Source: Acidobacteriota bacterium
GTDB lineage: Bacteria > Acidobacteriota > Terriglobia > Terriglobales > Acidobacteriaceae
DNA length: 32,251 bases
NCBI GenBank assembly: GCA_003224755.1
Contig: QHZR01000022.1
Location: 9,627 to 41,877, forward strand
Reading direction: 5' to 3'
The notes beneath the pieces are model-generated. The model did not search any database, was not told where the DNA came from, and saw only the letters and a list, made by a program, of their open reading frames with translations. Positions 7,870 to 15,852 of the stretch are shown piece after piece; positions within the stretch are counted from its first letter, which is position 1; the number at the start of each line of letters is the position of its first letter. The translations under genes were made by a program, and so were the position numbers.

Positions 7870-8262
7870 ATGCCAACCCCAGCCATGAGTGACACAGGAA
7901 TCAGACAGATTGGCCAGATTGCGATAAACGTGCACGACACTAATCGAGCCGTAGAATTCTATCGCGACGCTTTGGGTTTGAAACTATTGTTCACAGCAGG
8001 GCAGCTTGCCTTCTTGGATTGCGGCGGCGTGCGGCTGATGCTTAGCCCGCCGGAAAAACCAGAGTTCGACCACCCTTCTTCAATTCTATATTTCAAAGTT
8101 GACGATATTCAGGCAGCATACGATCGTTTAGTGCACCTCGGAGTGAAGATCGAAGACCAGCCGCACGTGGTCGCGAGAATGCCCGATCACGATCTGTGGC
8201 TTGTTGAATTCCGCGACTCTGAGGGCAATCTCATGGCGCTGATGTCGGAAGTACGGCACTGA
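7870..8262 (+). CDS. VOC-superfamily (glyoxalase/bleomycin-resistance-like) protein
   Basis: The 130-residue protein shows the VOC fold of paired beta-alpha-beta-beta-beta modules. The first is IGQIAINVHDTNRAVEFYRDALGL and the second starts at ILYFKVDDIQAAYDRLVHLG. It ends with the family-typical FRDSEGNLMALMSE, where the glutamate is a usual metal ligand. VOC proteins include glyoxalases, extradiol dioxygenases and drug-binding resistance proteins, and the substrate cannot be told here. A GTGAGG element precedes the ATG at 7870; an in-frame ATG at 7885 is an alternative. It is divergent from a MarR gene, so it is probably inducible by the MarR ligand. Confidence 0.88.
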   Translation: MPTPAMSDTGIRQIGQIAINVHDTNRAVEFYRDALGLKLLFTAGQLAFLDCGGVRLMLSPPEKPEFDHPSSILYFKVDDIQAAYDRLVHLGVKIEDQPHVVARMPDHDLWLVEFRDSEGNLMALMSEVRH

Positions 8263-8264
8263 TT

Positions 8265-9302
8265 TCAGCTCCGAATGATGCGCACTGCCTCGCGGAGTGT
8301 ATTCACCATTTCATCCGGCAGCCTTCCGCTCGTGTCAGGAGAAAGATTGAGCAGCAGATTCGCGCGGCGATCACGGCAATCTTTCATGATCCCGGCAATC
8401 GTCTTTGCGCTCTGGGTTTTGAAACCTTCACGCCAGAACCAACTGTGCATGGGCGGCATTGGCTTGTACGGCGGACCCATGGGAATCCACGATTCCATCG
8501 GCATGAAGTAGGCTTTCCCCTGAAAAACAACATGCGGATCGTGACCCTCGGCCGGAGGCATAGTGTCTTCGCCATTGACGATGTCGGTTGGCCAACTTGC
8601 CTCCTCACAGATGCGGCCTTGGTTACGGCGGCTCTGGTAGAAAGCCTGATTCATCACGATGAGACAATTGGGGCTGAACTGCTTGATCAGTTTGTAGAGC
8701 TCCCAACGCTGCTCATGCGTGACCTTCCAGGTAATGTCGAGCAATTGATAAAACGGGTGTGGGTAACGAGTGTGCAGCTCCGTCAGATGATGTTTGATTA
8801 ATTGATAATAGCTGTCGGGTACAAGCGAGTTCCAATCGAACCTTCCCTTATTGCGAGGATCGAGAATGCAGTAATAGAAACCCGGCTTTATGCCATATTC
8901 GTGGCAGGCAGCAACAAAACTGGCGACCACGTCGGTTTTGTTCCCGCTTGAGGCGACATCATAGTCGTATCCCTGCGAATCCCACAGGCAGAATCCCGAC
9001 ATATGCTTCGCAGTCAACACCGCATACTTCGCGCCCAAATCGCGCGCGGTGCGAATCCACTGCCGCACATCAAGGTGTGTGGGATTGTAAGTGCTCGCGG
9101 GAGCTTTTCCTGTATCGTAGTCGTCTCCCGTGAATGTATTCACGCTGAAATGAAACGACACACCCAAATGCAGAGCCTCGAATTCCGCCAGCTGACGCGT
9201 GCGCCGGGTTGCGGGCAGGAAATCATGCGCCGCTGTGGCTGGTCTCGCCAGAGTTGTCGATGCCGCCACCGCCATTCCCATTAATAGCTGCCGGCGATCC
9301 AT
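8265..9302 (-). CDS. Exported GH29-like alpha-L-fucosidase family hydrolase
   Basis: The 345-residue protein begins with a twin-arginine-like signal (MDRRQLLMGMAVAASTTLA, then ARPATAA), suggesting Tat export of a folded enzyme. The body has GH29-type barrel motifs: LHLGVSFHFSVNTFTG, YNPTHLDVRQWIRTARDLGA, and LTAKHMSGFCLWDS at the position of the usual AKHHDGF. YQLLDI (D189) lies at the likely nucleophile position. The changed HMSGF and LLDI motifs mean the sugar specificity may differ from true fucosidases. Its ribosome binding site (TAGGAGAT) overlaps the mnmE stop codon and the gap is 10 nt. It is therefore probably cotranscribed and translationally coupled with mnmE, although no functional link is evident. 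Confidence 0.85.
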   Translation of the reverse strand: MDRRQLLMGMAVAASTTLARPATAAHDFLPATRRTRQLAEFEALHLGVSFHFSVNTFTGDDYDTGKAPASTYNPTHLDVRQWIRTARDLGAKYAVLTAKHMSGFCLWDSQGYDYDVASSGNKTDVVASFVAACHEYGIKPGFYYCILDPRNKGRFDWNSLVPDSYYQLIKHHLTELHTRYPHPFYQLLDITWKVTHEQRWELYKLIKQFSPNCLIVMNQAFYQSRRNQGRICEEASWPTDIVNGEDTMPPAEGHDPHVVFQGKAYFMPMESWIPMGPPYKPMPPMHSWFWREGFKTQSAKTIAGIMKDCRDRRANLLLNLSPDTSGRLPDEMVNTLREAVRIIRS

Positions 9303-9312
9303 TTCTTATCTC

Positions 9313-10911
9313 CTATTTCCCGATACAAAAACGGCTGAAGATCAGGTTGAGAATGTCATCGTTTGTGGTGGCGCCGGTGATTTCATCCAGCGAGCGAAGT
9401 GCGTTGTAAAGATCGAGCAAAAGCATTTCATGAGGGATCTTATTGTGGACGGCTGTTTCGGCATTGCCTAGGGCGGCAAGGGAATCACGGACAAGAGATT
9501 GATGACGGGCGTTGGTAAGGAATCCGGTTTCCGCGCTTGAACCAAGATCTCCGGTGACGTGGCGCAGAATTGCCGCGCGGAGCTCCGGGATGCCTTCTGC
9601 GGTAACGGCGGAGGTCCGCAGAGAGGCTGCGCCGTTGTTCAGGTCGTACTCCGCCGGGATTGACCGTATTTCTGCCGTCCTTACGGGATTCTGGTCGTCA
9701 ATGCCGGATACCCAGGGCTTACGCCCTGGGCTAACGTATCCCGCCCCTGCAGGGCTGTTGGGTAGCTGCTCCAAAAGACTGTGTCTGATCTGCCAGTCTC
9801 CTTCATCCCCGATCAAATCTGCCTTGTTCTCGATTATGATTGCTCGCCGTTGCACAACTTGCCTCAGTAGTTCCATATCTTCATCGCTGATGTTTTGTGA
9901 CGCGTCCAGGACGACCAGCACCAGATCCGCGTCAGCCAGGGCTTCCATGGATTTCTGAATACCGATGCTCTCGGCCTCATCAAGAGCGCGGCGGATTCCG
10001 GCGGTATCCACGAGCTTGACTGGAATGCCACCGATGGAAACGGTCTCGGTGACAAGGTCGCGCGTGGTACCAGGAGTTGCAGTCACAATGGCGCGCTCGC
10101 GCTCGACTAGGCGGTTGAACAGACTGGATTTACCAACGTTGGGACGGCCCACAATCGCCAGCATCAGCCCTTCGTGGACTATTTTTCCGTAAGCAAATGA
10201 TTGTGCCAGCTGAGTCAGCGGCTCGCGCACCGGGGTAAGGTGCTGAAGGATTTGCGCGGGCGGCAGCACCGAAACGTCATCTTCAGCGAAGTCGATTCCG
10301 GCTTCGAGCAGGGCAATCAATTCCACGAGCTTTTGCTTGATTGGCTGCAGGCGGCGCGAAAGGGCGCCTTCCAGTTGCTGGGCTGCGACCTTTGCCTGGT
10401 AAAGAGTCTGCGAATCGATCAGGTCGCGTACAGCTTCGGCTTGAGTGAGGTCAATTCGTCCGTTGAGAAACGCACGCATGGTGAACTCGCCGGGCTCCGC
10501 AAGACGCGCGCCGCGAGCAAGTGCAAGTTCCACCATGTGACGTAAAACAACGGACGAGCCGTGTGCGGAAATTTCGATGATGTCGTCAGTGGTGTAAGAG
10601 TGGGGCTTGGCAAAGTAGGTGACCACAACTTCGTCAATCCTCGAACAATGTGGGGACGGGCGCCCCCGCCCGTCCGGATGAGTCGCAGACTCAGCAAACA
10701 TTGCAGGTTCCCCACCGGGTCGGACAGGAGTGTCCGACCCACATGGTTCGATGAGCTCTCCGAAGATCGCACGGCCGGGCTCCAGATCATGCTTCAGGCG
10801 CAACATGGGAAGGGCAATCGCGCATGCTTCGGATCCTGCCAGGCGGACTACGCCAATTCCCCCGCGTCCGGGTGGAGTCGCAACAGCGACGATGGTGTCG
10901 TCTAAGTTCAA
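9313..10911 (-). CDS. mnmE: tRNA modification GTPase MnmE with two in-frame repeat insertions
   Basis: MnmE with MnmG makes the cmnm5U34 wobble modification of tRNA. Visible are the N-terminal folate-binding domain, G1 GRPNVGKS (255-262), G2 TTRD (282-285), G3 DTAG (302-305), G4 NKAD (362-365), G5 SAV (434-436) and the essential C-terminal FCIGK. The protein has 532 residues against about 450 for the family. Two stretches explain the excess: residues ~56-91 (three hairpins, 10650-10740) and ~384-428 (a 79-nt element, 9677-9755). Both lie where typical MnmE has short loops, the second between G4 and G5. All functional motifs are intact, so the gene is probably active. Confidence 0.96.
   Translation of the reverse strand: MNLDDTIVAVATPPGRGGIGVVRLAGSEACAIALPMLRLKHDLEPGRAIFGELIEPCGSDTPVRPGGEPAMFAESATHPDGRGRPSPHCSRIDEVVVTYFAKPHSYTTDDIIEISAHGSSVVLRHMVELALARGARLAEPGEFTMRAFLNGRIDLTQAEAVRDLIDSQTLYQAKVAAQQLEGALSRRLQPIKQKLVELIALLEAGIDFAEDDVSVLPPAQILQHLTPVREPLTQLAQSFAYGKIVHEGLMLAIVGRPNVGKSSLFNRLVERERAIVTATPGTTRDLVTETVSIGGIPVKLVDTAGIRRALDEAESIGIQKSMEALADADLVLVVLDASQNISDEDMELLRQVVQRRAIIIENKADLIGDEGDWQIRHSLLEQLPNSPAGAGYVSPGRKPWVSGIDDQNPVRTAEIRSIPAEYDLNNGAASLRTSAVTAEGIPELRAAILRHVTGDLGSSAETGFLTNARHQSLVRDSLAALGNAETAVHNKIPHEMLLLDLYNALRSLDEITGATTNDDILNLIFSRFCIGK
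9677..9755 (-). repeat. 79-nt three-hairpin element, copy 2 (inside mnmE)
   Basis: On the minus (coding) strand, hairpin A (9755-9743) pairs GCCCT with GGGGC. After 13 nt, B (9729-9712) pairs CCAGGGC with GCCCTGG around GTAA. After 22 nt, C (9689-9677) is a weaker ATCCC/AGGAC stem. It encodes SPGRKPWV and later NPVRTAE within the G4-G5 region of MnmE. B is identical to hairpin B of the dnaE2 copy. Confidence 0.85.
10650..10740. repeat. REP-like hairpin cluster inside mnmE
   Basis: There are three hairpins in a row. The first is GGACGGGCG/CGCCCGTCC with a CCCC loop (10654-10675). The second is TGAGTC/GACTCA with a GCA loop (10679-10693). The third is GGGTCGGACA/TGTCCGACCC with a GGAG loop (10717-10740). 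The first two have the same layout as the REP-like repeat in dnaE2 and upstream of hemL: a 9-bp stem with 4-nt loop, then a 6-bp stem. They encode the first extra segment of MnmE. Confidence 0.75.
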
Positions 10912-10995
10912 TAATGCGATTGTATTTCAGCACGCCAGCGGCGGACGTGGACGGCCTCGCCTACACAGGTTCTGGTGAAATGCGTAGTCCGTAAT

Positions 10996-11001
10996 TACAA
11001 T
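10996..11001 (+). promoter_or_regulatory. Candidate -10 box for cobO
   Basis: TACAAT lies 13 nt before the ATG at 11015, giving a predicted leader of about 7 nt. No ribosome binding site is visible and the -35 region (TGGTGA) is weak. Confidence 0.3.
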
Positions 11002-11014
11002 CAAATCTTCGCTT

Positions 11015-11551
11015 ATGGCCGACGTACGGCGTGGTCTGATCATCGTGAACACCGGTCCTGGCAAGGGTAAAACCACTGCCGCTATGGGCACGGCATTGCG
11101 CGCCGTTGGTAACGGCATGCGTGTGCTAATGCTGCAGTTCATCAAAGGCTCGTGGCATTATGGCGAATTGGACGCGGTAAAGTCATTCGGTGACAAGTTC
11201 ATCATGAAGCAGATGGGACGCGGCTTTGTGAAAGTTGGCGCGGAGAAGCCCGATCTCGAAGATGTCCGCTTAGTAGAAGAAGCTTGGGCCGAGGGTGCGC
11301 GCGCGATCCAGTCCCGGGAGTGGGACCTAGTGATTCTCGATGAGATCAATTATGCGATCAGCTACGGGATGCTCGATCCCGCCAAAGTGGCTGAAAGCCT
11401 CAAACAGAAGCCGGACATGGTGCATGTGATCTTGACGGGACGCAACGCTCATCCGACAATTGTCGAGCTTGCTGACACGGTCACCGAAATGCGGCAGGTG
11501 AAGCACGCATATGAGAAGGGCGTGATGGCGCAGAGAGGGATTGAATACTGA
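11015..11551 (+). CDS. cobO: Cob(I)yrinic acid a,c-diamide adenosyltransferase (CobO/BtuR type)
   Basis: The enzyme transfers the adenosyl group of ATP to cob(I)alamin or its precursors, the last activation step toward coenzyme B12. The 178-residue length fits. The P-loop GPGKGKTT is at residues 14-21. LMLQFIKGSWHYGEL, WDLVILDEINYA, VHVILTGRNAHP and the C-terminal RGIEY are all typical of the family. No other cobalamin gene is nearby, so a salvage role is as likely as de novo synthesis. The gene lies between divergent mnmE and downstream accD, with a palindromic AT-rich repeat on its 3' side. Confidence 0.95.
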   Translation: MADVRRGLIIVNTGPGKGKTTAAMGTALRAVGNGMRVLMLQFIKGSWHYGELDAVKSFGDKFIMKQMGRGFVKVGAEKPDLEDVRLVEEAWAEGARAIQSREWDLVILDEINYAISYGMLDPAKVAESLKQKPDMVHVILTGRNAHPTIVELADTVTEMRQVKHAYEKGVMAQRGIEY

Positions 11552-11554
11552 TTT

Positions 11555-11645
11555 GGTAAATGGGTAATTTTGTAATTGGATAATTTGAAAGCGGGTACCC
11601 TCCTTCTTCAAATTATACAATTTCCAAATTACGAATTTTCACAAT
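11555..11645. repeat. AT-rich octamer-like palindromic repeat
   Basis: AATT cores recur about every 8 nt on both sides of a perfect 10-bp inverted repeat, ATAATTTGAA (11580-11589) and TTCAAATTAT (11607-11616). The loop is GC-richer. It could act as a cobO terminator or processing hairpin, but no T-run follows. Confidence 0.6.
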
Positions 11646-11652
11646 CTTCTTT

Positions 11653-12525
11653 ATGGCTTGGTTTAAGCGACAATCCGGCGACCTCGACGCTTCGGGCGAA
11701 AAGAAGATGCGCACCGAAGGTTTGTGGGTGAAGTGTGAAAGCTGCCGCCAGATCATCTGGAAGAAAGACCTTGAAGAAAATCTCAACGTTTGCCCGAAGT
11801 GCGGCAAGCACTTCCGCATTGACGCGCGCACGCGGCTCGCGAACCTGTTTGATAACGGCGAGTATGAGACATTTAGCGACAATCTTGCCTCGACCGATCC
11901 GCTGAAGTTTGTGGACCTGAAGCCCTACTCGGAGCGACTGAAGAAGGCGCAGGAAGAGACAGGTCTTACCGACGCTGTAATCAACGCTCGCGGCAAGCTG
12001 AATGGGCGAGCGGTCATCGTGAGCGCCATGGAGTATGGATTCATTGGCGGCAGCATGGGCGCTGTGGTGGGCGAGGTCATTACCCGCGCCATCGAGGAAG
12101 CTCTGGAGAAGAAGCACCCACTTATCATTATTTCTGCGTCAGGCGGCGCGCGCATGATGGAAGGCGTGCTGAGCCTGATGCAGCTGGCAAAAATCTCCGC
12201 TGCGTTGGCCAAGCTGGACGAAGCTCGCGTCCCTTATATTTCCGTTCTCACCGATCCCACAACTGGTGGCGTGACGGCATCGTTTGCCATGCTTGGTGAC
12301 CTCAACATCGCGGAGCCAGGAGCGCTCATCGGGTTTGCCGGGCCGCGCGTGATTGAGCAAACTATCCGCCAGAAACTTCCGCCCGGCTTCCAGCGCAGCG
12401 AATTTCTGCTGGAGCATGGCATGCTGGATGCGGTGGTGCATCGCAAAGAGATGAAGACCTACATTTCCAGGGCGATTGATTTTATGACACCGGCCATCAC
12501 TCCTCAGGCCTCAACCGCCAGCTAG
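11653..12525 (+). CDS. accD: Acetyl-CoA carboxylase carboxyltransferase subunit beta
   Basis: AccD with AccA moves the carboxyl group from carboxybiotin to acetyl-CoA to make malonyl-CoA, the first committed step of fatty acid synthesis. The 290-residue protein has the N-terminal zinc ribbon (C28, C31, C47, C50) and the crotonase-like core. Core motifs include GFIGGSMGAVVGE, SASGGARMMEG, TDPTTGGVTASFAMLGD, IGFAGPRVIEQTI and FLLEHGMLDAVVHR. The start at 11653 has no ribosome binding site, and the AT-rich repeat lies immediately before it. accA is not in the window. The next gene is folC, a common neighbour of accD in bacteria. Confidence 0.97.
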   Translation: MAWFKRQSGDLDASGEKKMRTEGLWVKCESCRQIIWKKDLEENLNVCPKCGKHFRIDARTRLANLFDNGEYETFSDNLASTDPLKFVDLKPYSERLKKAQEETGLTDAVINARGKLNGRAVIVSAMEYGFIGGSMGAVVGEVITRAIEEALEKKHPLIIISASGGARMMEGVLSLMQLAKISAALAKLDEARVPYISVLTDPTTGGVTASFAMLGDLNIAEPGALIGFAGPRVIEQTIRQKLPPGFQRSEFLLEHGMLDAVVHRKEMKTYISRAIDFMTPAITPQASTAS

Positions 12526-12643
12526 AAAAACATCGCTAGCCGCTGGTCGTTGACCAAACTATTGAACATGCCTTCCGCCTTACAAAGCTTTCCCAAAGCC
12601 ATAGCCGAGTTTCAGCCACTCTGCTGATAATCTAGTGCTTAGG

Positions 12644-12671
12644 CCAACGACCAAGAGCCAACGACCAACTT
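12644..12671 (+). repeat. Heptamer array (4 x 7 bp) before folC
   Basis: Four heptamers follow each other without gaps: CCAACGA, CCAAGAG, CCAACGA, CCAACTT. The same CCAACGA unit, or its reverse complement TCGTTGG, recurs inside imuA (24955-24982) and dnaE2 (30090-30117). The array ends 4 nt before the folC start. Confidence 0.85.
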
Positions 12672-12675
12672 TTCC

Positions 12676-14151
12676 ATGCCTGCTTCCTACCATACCGCCG
12701 TCGCCCGGATGTACGCGCTCGGACACGAGCTGGCGCAAGCACCCTCGCAAAAATTTGACCTGGCGCACATGCGCGTGCTGCTCGCGGCCCTCGAAAATCC
12801 TGAGCGGCGTTTTCCTGCGGTCTTGATTGCAGGTACGAACGGCAAAGGCTCGACTGCCGCTACTTTGGCTTCAATCTTGCAAGCATCGGGATTGCGTACC
12901 GGCCTGTACACCTCGCCGCATTTGGTACGGATCAATGAACGCATTCAGACAAACGGCCAGCAGATTTCCGACGACAAGTTTACGTTACTGCACGATCTTG
13001 TTGAACGCACAGCCGAGTGGCTCGTAGAAGATGGCGAACTGCCCTGGCATCCGAGCTTTTTTGAGATGCTGACCGGCATCGCGTTCGAATATTTCGCGAC
13101 CAGCAAGGTTGATATCGCAGTGCTCGAAGTTGGGATGGGTGGGCGGCTGGATGCGACCAATGTGGCTGAGCCGCTGGTCAGCGTGATCACCGATATTTCG
13201 CTTGATCATCAAAAGTTTCTCGGCAACACCATTGCCGAGATCGCGCGAGAAAAGGTTGGGATTATCAGGCCGAATGGCGTTGTGGTTACATTGCCTCAGA
13301 GTCCCCCCGCTAACGACATAATCGGAAATGCAATTCTTGAGAGAGAAGCAAGAGCGATAAGTGCGGTGTCGTATGTGCCACCGGTTTCGCCGAAGGCGGA
13401 GGGCTACGTTCAAAAGTCTTTAACCGCGGAGGACCCTGAGGCTGACGGGTGCGCAGAACAAGGTTCAGTTGGCCTGATCGCACGTTACCCTCTGCAGGTG
13501 ATGGGAAAGCAGATCTTGGTCGAGACACCGCTTCTCGGCCGACATCAGTTGCGAAATGTTGCATTGGCGATTGCGACTGCGGAGGAATTGAGCAATCAGG
13601 GATTTGCCATCACACCGGAATCCATCCAGCGTGGCATTCGCGAAACGCGCTGGCCAGGAAGGTTTCAGGTAATTCGGCCTTCACAAAGTTCTCCGGAGTT
13701 CGTGATGGATGTAGCGCACAATCCCGCCGGGGCATGGGCTTTACGTTCGACACTATCGACCTGCTACGAGGACAGGCGCATCATTTTCGTGTTTGGCGCC
13801 ATGCGCGACAAAGCGATCAGCGAGATTGCGGAAATTCTGTTTCCGTTGGCGGAGCGGATCATCGTGACCCGGGCGGACAATCCGCGGTCAGCGAGTCCCG
13901 AGGAGATCCGCGACGCCGCAGTGAGGGCACAGGCGGAGATTGAGTTGGCCGCGGATGTTGTGTCGGCGGTCGAAAGGGCACGCGAGGTGGCCTTCTCGGG
14001 CGAACTTGTCGCAGACGGTGTCTCCCGAGCGTCGCTCGGCGGACAGCCGGGGGCGGCTGTCTCCACGTGTGCAGTGGTCGTGATCACTGGATCAATCTAC
14101 GTGGTCGGGGAAGCAATGCGCGCTCTGGGGGCTGGTGGCGATGGAGAATAG
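12676..14151 (+). CDS. folC: Folylpolyglutamate/dihydrofolate synthase FolC with in-frame insertions
   Basis: FolC joins glutamate to dihydropteroate and to folates. The Mur-ligase-like P-loop GTNGKGST is at residues 53-60. TGLYTSPHLVRINERIQ, VLEVGMGGRLDATN, TDISLDHQKFLG and TRWPGRFQVI follow in the right order, and DVAHNPAGA marks the C-terminal domain. At 491 residues it exceeds the usual ~430. The extra length sits at about residues 236-266 and 445-465. The first stretch has a small CGCC-GAA-GGCG hairpin, and the second is a REP-like repeat near the C-terminus. The catalytic motifs are untouched. folC overlaps the next gene, plsC, so the two are cotranscribed. Confidence 0.95.
   Translation: MPASYHTAVARMYALGHELAQAPSQKFDLAHMRVLLAALENPERRFPAVLIAGTNGKGSTAATLASILQASGLRTGLYTSPHLVRINERIQTNGQQISDDKFTLLHDLVERTAEWLVEDGELPWHPSFFEMLTGIAFEYFATSKVDIAVLEVGMGGRLDATNVAEPLVSVITDISLDHQKFLGNTIAEIAREKVGIIRPNGVVVTLPQSPPANDIIGNAILEREARAISAVSYVPPVSPKAEGYVQKSLTAEDPEADGCAEQGSVGLIARYPLQVMGKQILVETPLLGRHQLRNVALAIATAEELSNQGFAITPESIQRGIRETRWPGRFQVIRPSQSSPEFVMDVAHNPAGAWALRSTLSTCYEDRRIIFVFGAMRDKAISEIAEILFPLAERIIVTRADNPRSASPEEIRDAAVRAQAEIELAADVVSAVERAREVAFSGELVADGVSRASLGGQPGAAVSTCAVVVITGSIYVVGEAMRALGAGGDGE
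14025..14067 (+). repeat. REP-like repeat inside folC
   Basis: A CCGAGC/GCTCGG hairpin (14025-14039) is followed by a GACAGCCG/CGGCTGTC hairpin with a GGGG loop (14042-14061) and then CCACG. Order and sequence match the repeat upstream of hemL (22637-22682). It is translated in frame near the FolC C-terminus. Confidence 0.8.
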
Positions 14152-14932
14152 CACTGTGACCGAGACGCGCCCGGAGCAGAGCGGAGCCACATCGCCCATC
14201 GAAACCAGAAACTACGGAATCCTCAGCCGGCTGCGCTCTTACTTCTTTTTCGACCCGCTGATATGGGGCTACACGATCGTTTTTGGCCTGACTTCCATTC
14301 CGTTCGGTTTCTTCGATAAAAACGGCAGCATTCTTCACGCATTTGCCCGGGCCTGGTCGAAGACGATCATGAAGACGATTCTTTCTCCGATGCGCATCAT
14401 CGGCCTCGAGAAAATTGATCCGACGAAACCGCATGTGTACGCTGTGAACCACGGTTCGGCGTTCGATATTCCGGTGCTGTATGCATACCTGCCGTTTCAG
14501 TTCCGGATCGTGTTTAAAAAAGAATTGCTGTCGTACCCGATTGTGGGTGGCCATTTGAAGCGCTCGGGCCAGGTATGTGTGGACCAGCAGCATCCGGCGC
14601 GTTCGGTCGCGAGTATCCGGTCGGCATTCAAAACCCTGAGAGGGGGCATGCCCCTGGTGATCTTCCCCGAGGGCGGACGCACGTCGGATGGACGCATTCA
14701 ACCGTTCTTGCCGGGCGCATTTTTCTTAGCGATTAAAGCGCAGGTGGATGTTGTCCCAATCGCGCTGGTGGGGACCTATGAGCTGCTACCGATGAACACC
14801 TACCACATCAAGCCGAGGCCTCTGGAGATGAGAGTCGGAGATCCTATCGCGACGGCGGGCCTGACGTTGAGGGATTTGGAGCAGTTGTCGGATAGGGTGC
14901 GCCGGGATATGTCGGTCCTATACGGGCAGTAG
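14135..14932 (+). CDS. plsC: 1-acyl-sn-glycerol-3-phosphate acyltransferase-like protein
   Basis: PlsC-type enzymes add the second acyl chain to lysophosphatidic acid at the inner membrane. The protein has the family boxes NHGSAFDIP (the NHxxxxD catalytic box), the FRIVFKKELL region, FPEGGRTSDG, and a VPIALVGTYELL block. A hydrophobic segment near residues 37-62 would anchor it. The GTG at 14135 and the ATG at 14141 are alternative starts behind a GGGGG stretch. Either overlaps the folC stop, so translation is coupled. The 3' end overlaps the trailing end of the decayed, oppositely oriented TonB gene by 89 nt. The symbol follows the family; the exact substrate is not certain. Confidence 0.9.
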   Translation: MAMENSTVTETRPEQSGATSPIETRNYGILSRLRSYFFFDPLIWGYTIVFGLTSIPFGFFDKNGSILHAFARAWSKTIMKTILSPMRIIGLEKIDPTKPHVYAVNHGSAFDIPVLYAYLPFQFRIVFKKELLSYPIVGGHLKRSGQVCVDQQHPARSVASIRSAFKTLRGGMPLVIFPEGGRTSDGRIQPFLPGAFFLAIKAQVDVVPIALVGTYELLPMNTYHIKPRPLEMRVGDPIATAGLTLRDLEQLSDRVRRDMSVLYGQ

Positions 14933-15740
14933 TAGTTCCGAGCTCCGGGTTGCCGCCGGCAAGAGCGAAGTTTGCGGTGATCATCGTCTCCACAGCCACT
15001 GGCTCACCCTTCAGAAAATAAGGCTTATAGCGCCACTGTTTCACCGCGTCGATTGCCGCCGGAACTAACATCGGGATGGCCACTGAACGGCGCGCAAATT
15101 TTCAATCTTCCCTTCCTTGCTGATAATCGCCTGCAATACAACCGTTCCTTGAAGGCGGGCTGCTCGTGCGGCACCCGGATACTCCGGAGTCACTTTTGTG
15201 AATGATCATTCCCGCTATCACACCGGATGAGACCTTGACGCGCGACGGCGGAACAGAATCGCCTGAACTGTTCGAAATTGATGCGGCATCTAACACGAGA
15301 CTTCCCGCAGGCTCCGGTGGCGCGAAATCAAAAGGCAATTTGATCGCTGCCTTTACCGGTTTCCCATCGTGAATGAAGGGCTTGAATTTCCACTGCTTCA
15401 TGGCTTCCGCGGCCGCATTAGCCAGAACTGGATCACCGCTAAAAAGCTCGACGGTTTCCACATCGCCGATTTCCGAGACCACGGCCCTTGCTATCACTCT
15501 TCCCTGCACCTTCTGGGACAGAGCTGCCGACGGACACTCAGGTTTAACTTTCTTGACCAATTCCAGAACAGTCGAGTCAGGTGGCGCGGGCGGATTGCTG
15601 ACATTTGGAGAGCTGCTTTGCTGGTTGGCTCCGATGACGTTCCAGCGGCCGAGCTTTGGGAGTACAAGGGGAGCCGGAACCAACAGATAAAGAGTTAAAA
15701 ACAGGCATACCCAACGCATGGCGGAGATTGCACAAAACAT
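14844..15740 (-). pseudogene. TonB C-terminal domain protein, frameshifted (pseudogene or sequence errors)
   Basis: The 5' frame from 15740 encodes an N-terminal hydrophobic anchor, a Pro-rich linker and one complete TonB_C-like domain (VKPECPSAALSQKVQGRVIA ... AMKQWKFKPF). A second such domain is split over three frames. Reading its expected sequence needs removal of one A in the run at about 15193-15196 (restoring HK-TPEYPGAARAARLQGTVV). One base near GTTCAGT and one C near CATCCCGATG, both around 15070-15090, must also go, which then restores HPMLVPAAIDAVKQWRYKPY. All three lesions look like +1 insertions, two of them in short homopolymers, so sequencing error is possible. The next gene is also broken. 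The C-terminus runs on into the plsC 3' end, as if its stop codon were lost. Confidence 0.75.
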
Positions 15741-15852
15741 ATTCGTACTTGCAAATGGCGCGTGCGAGCTGACGCTCGCTTGCTCGGCTCTGCACGACTA
15801 CCCAGGGCTACGTCTTCGATCGTTTTGTGCATAATCGTTGCCCGGAGTTCGT

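Noticed and set aside
10201-10978. Several plus-strand open frames over mnmE
   Set aside because: Antisense shadows of mnmE with no protein-like features.
15764-15779. GCGAGC-TGAC-GCTCGC hairpin upstream of the M2 gene as another REP copy
   Set aside because: Only one short hairpin is present and the adjoining 9-4-9 hairpin of the REP-like family is missing.
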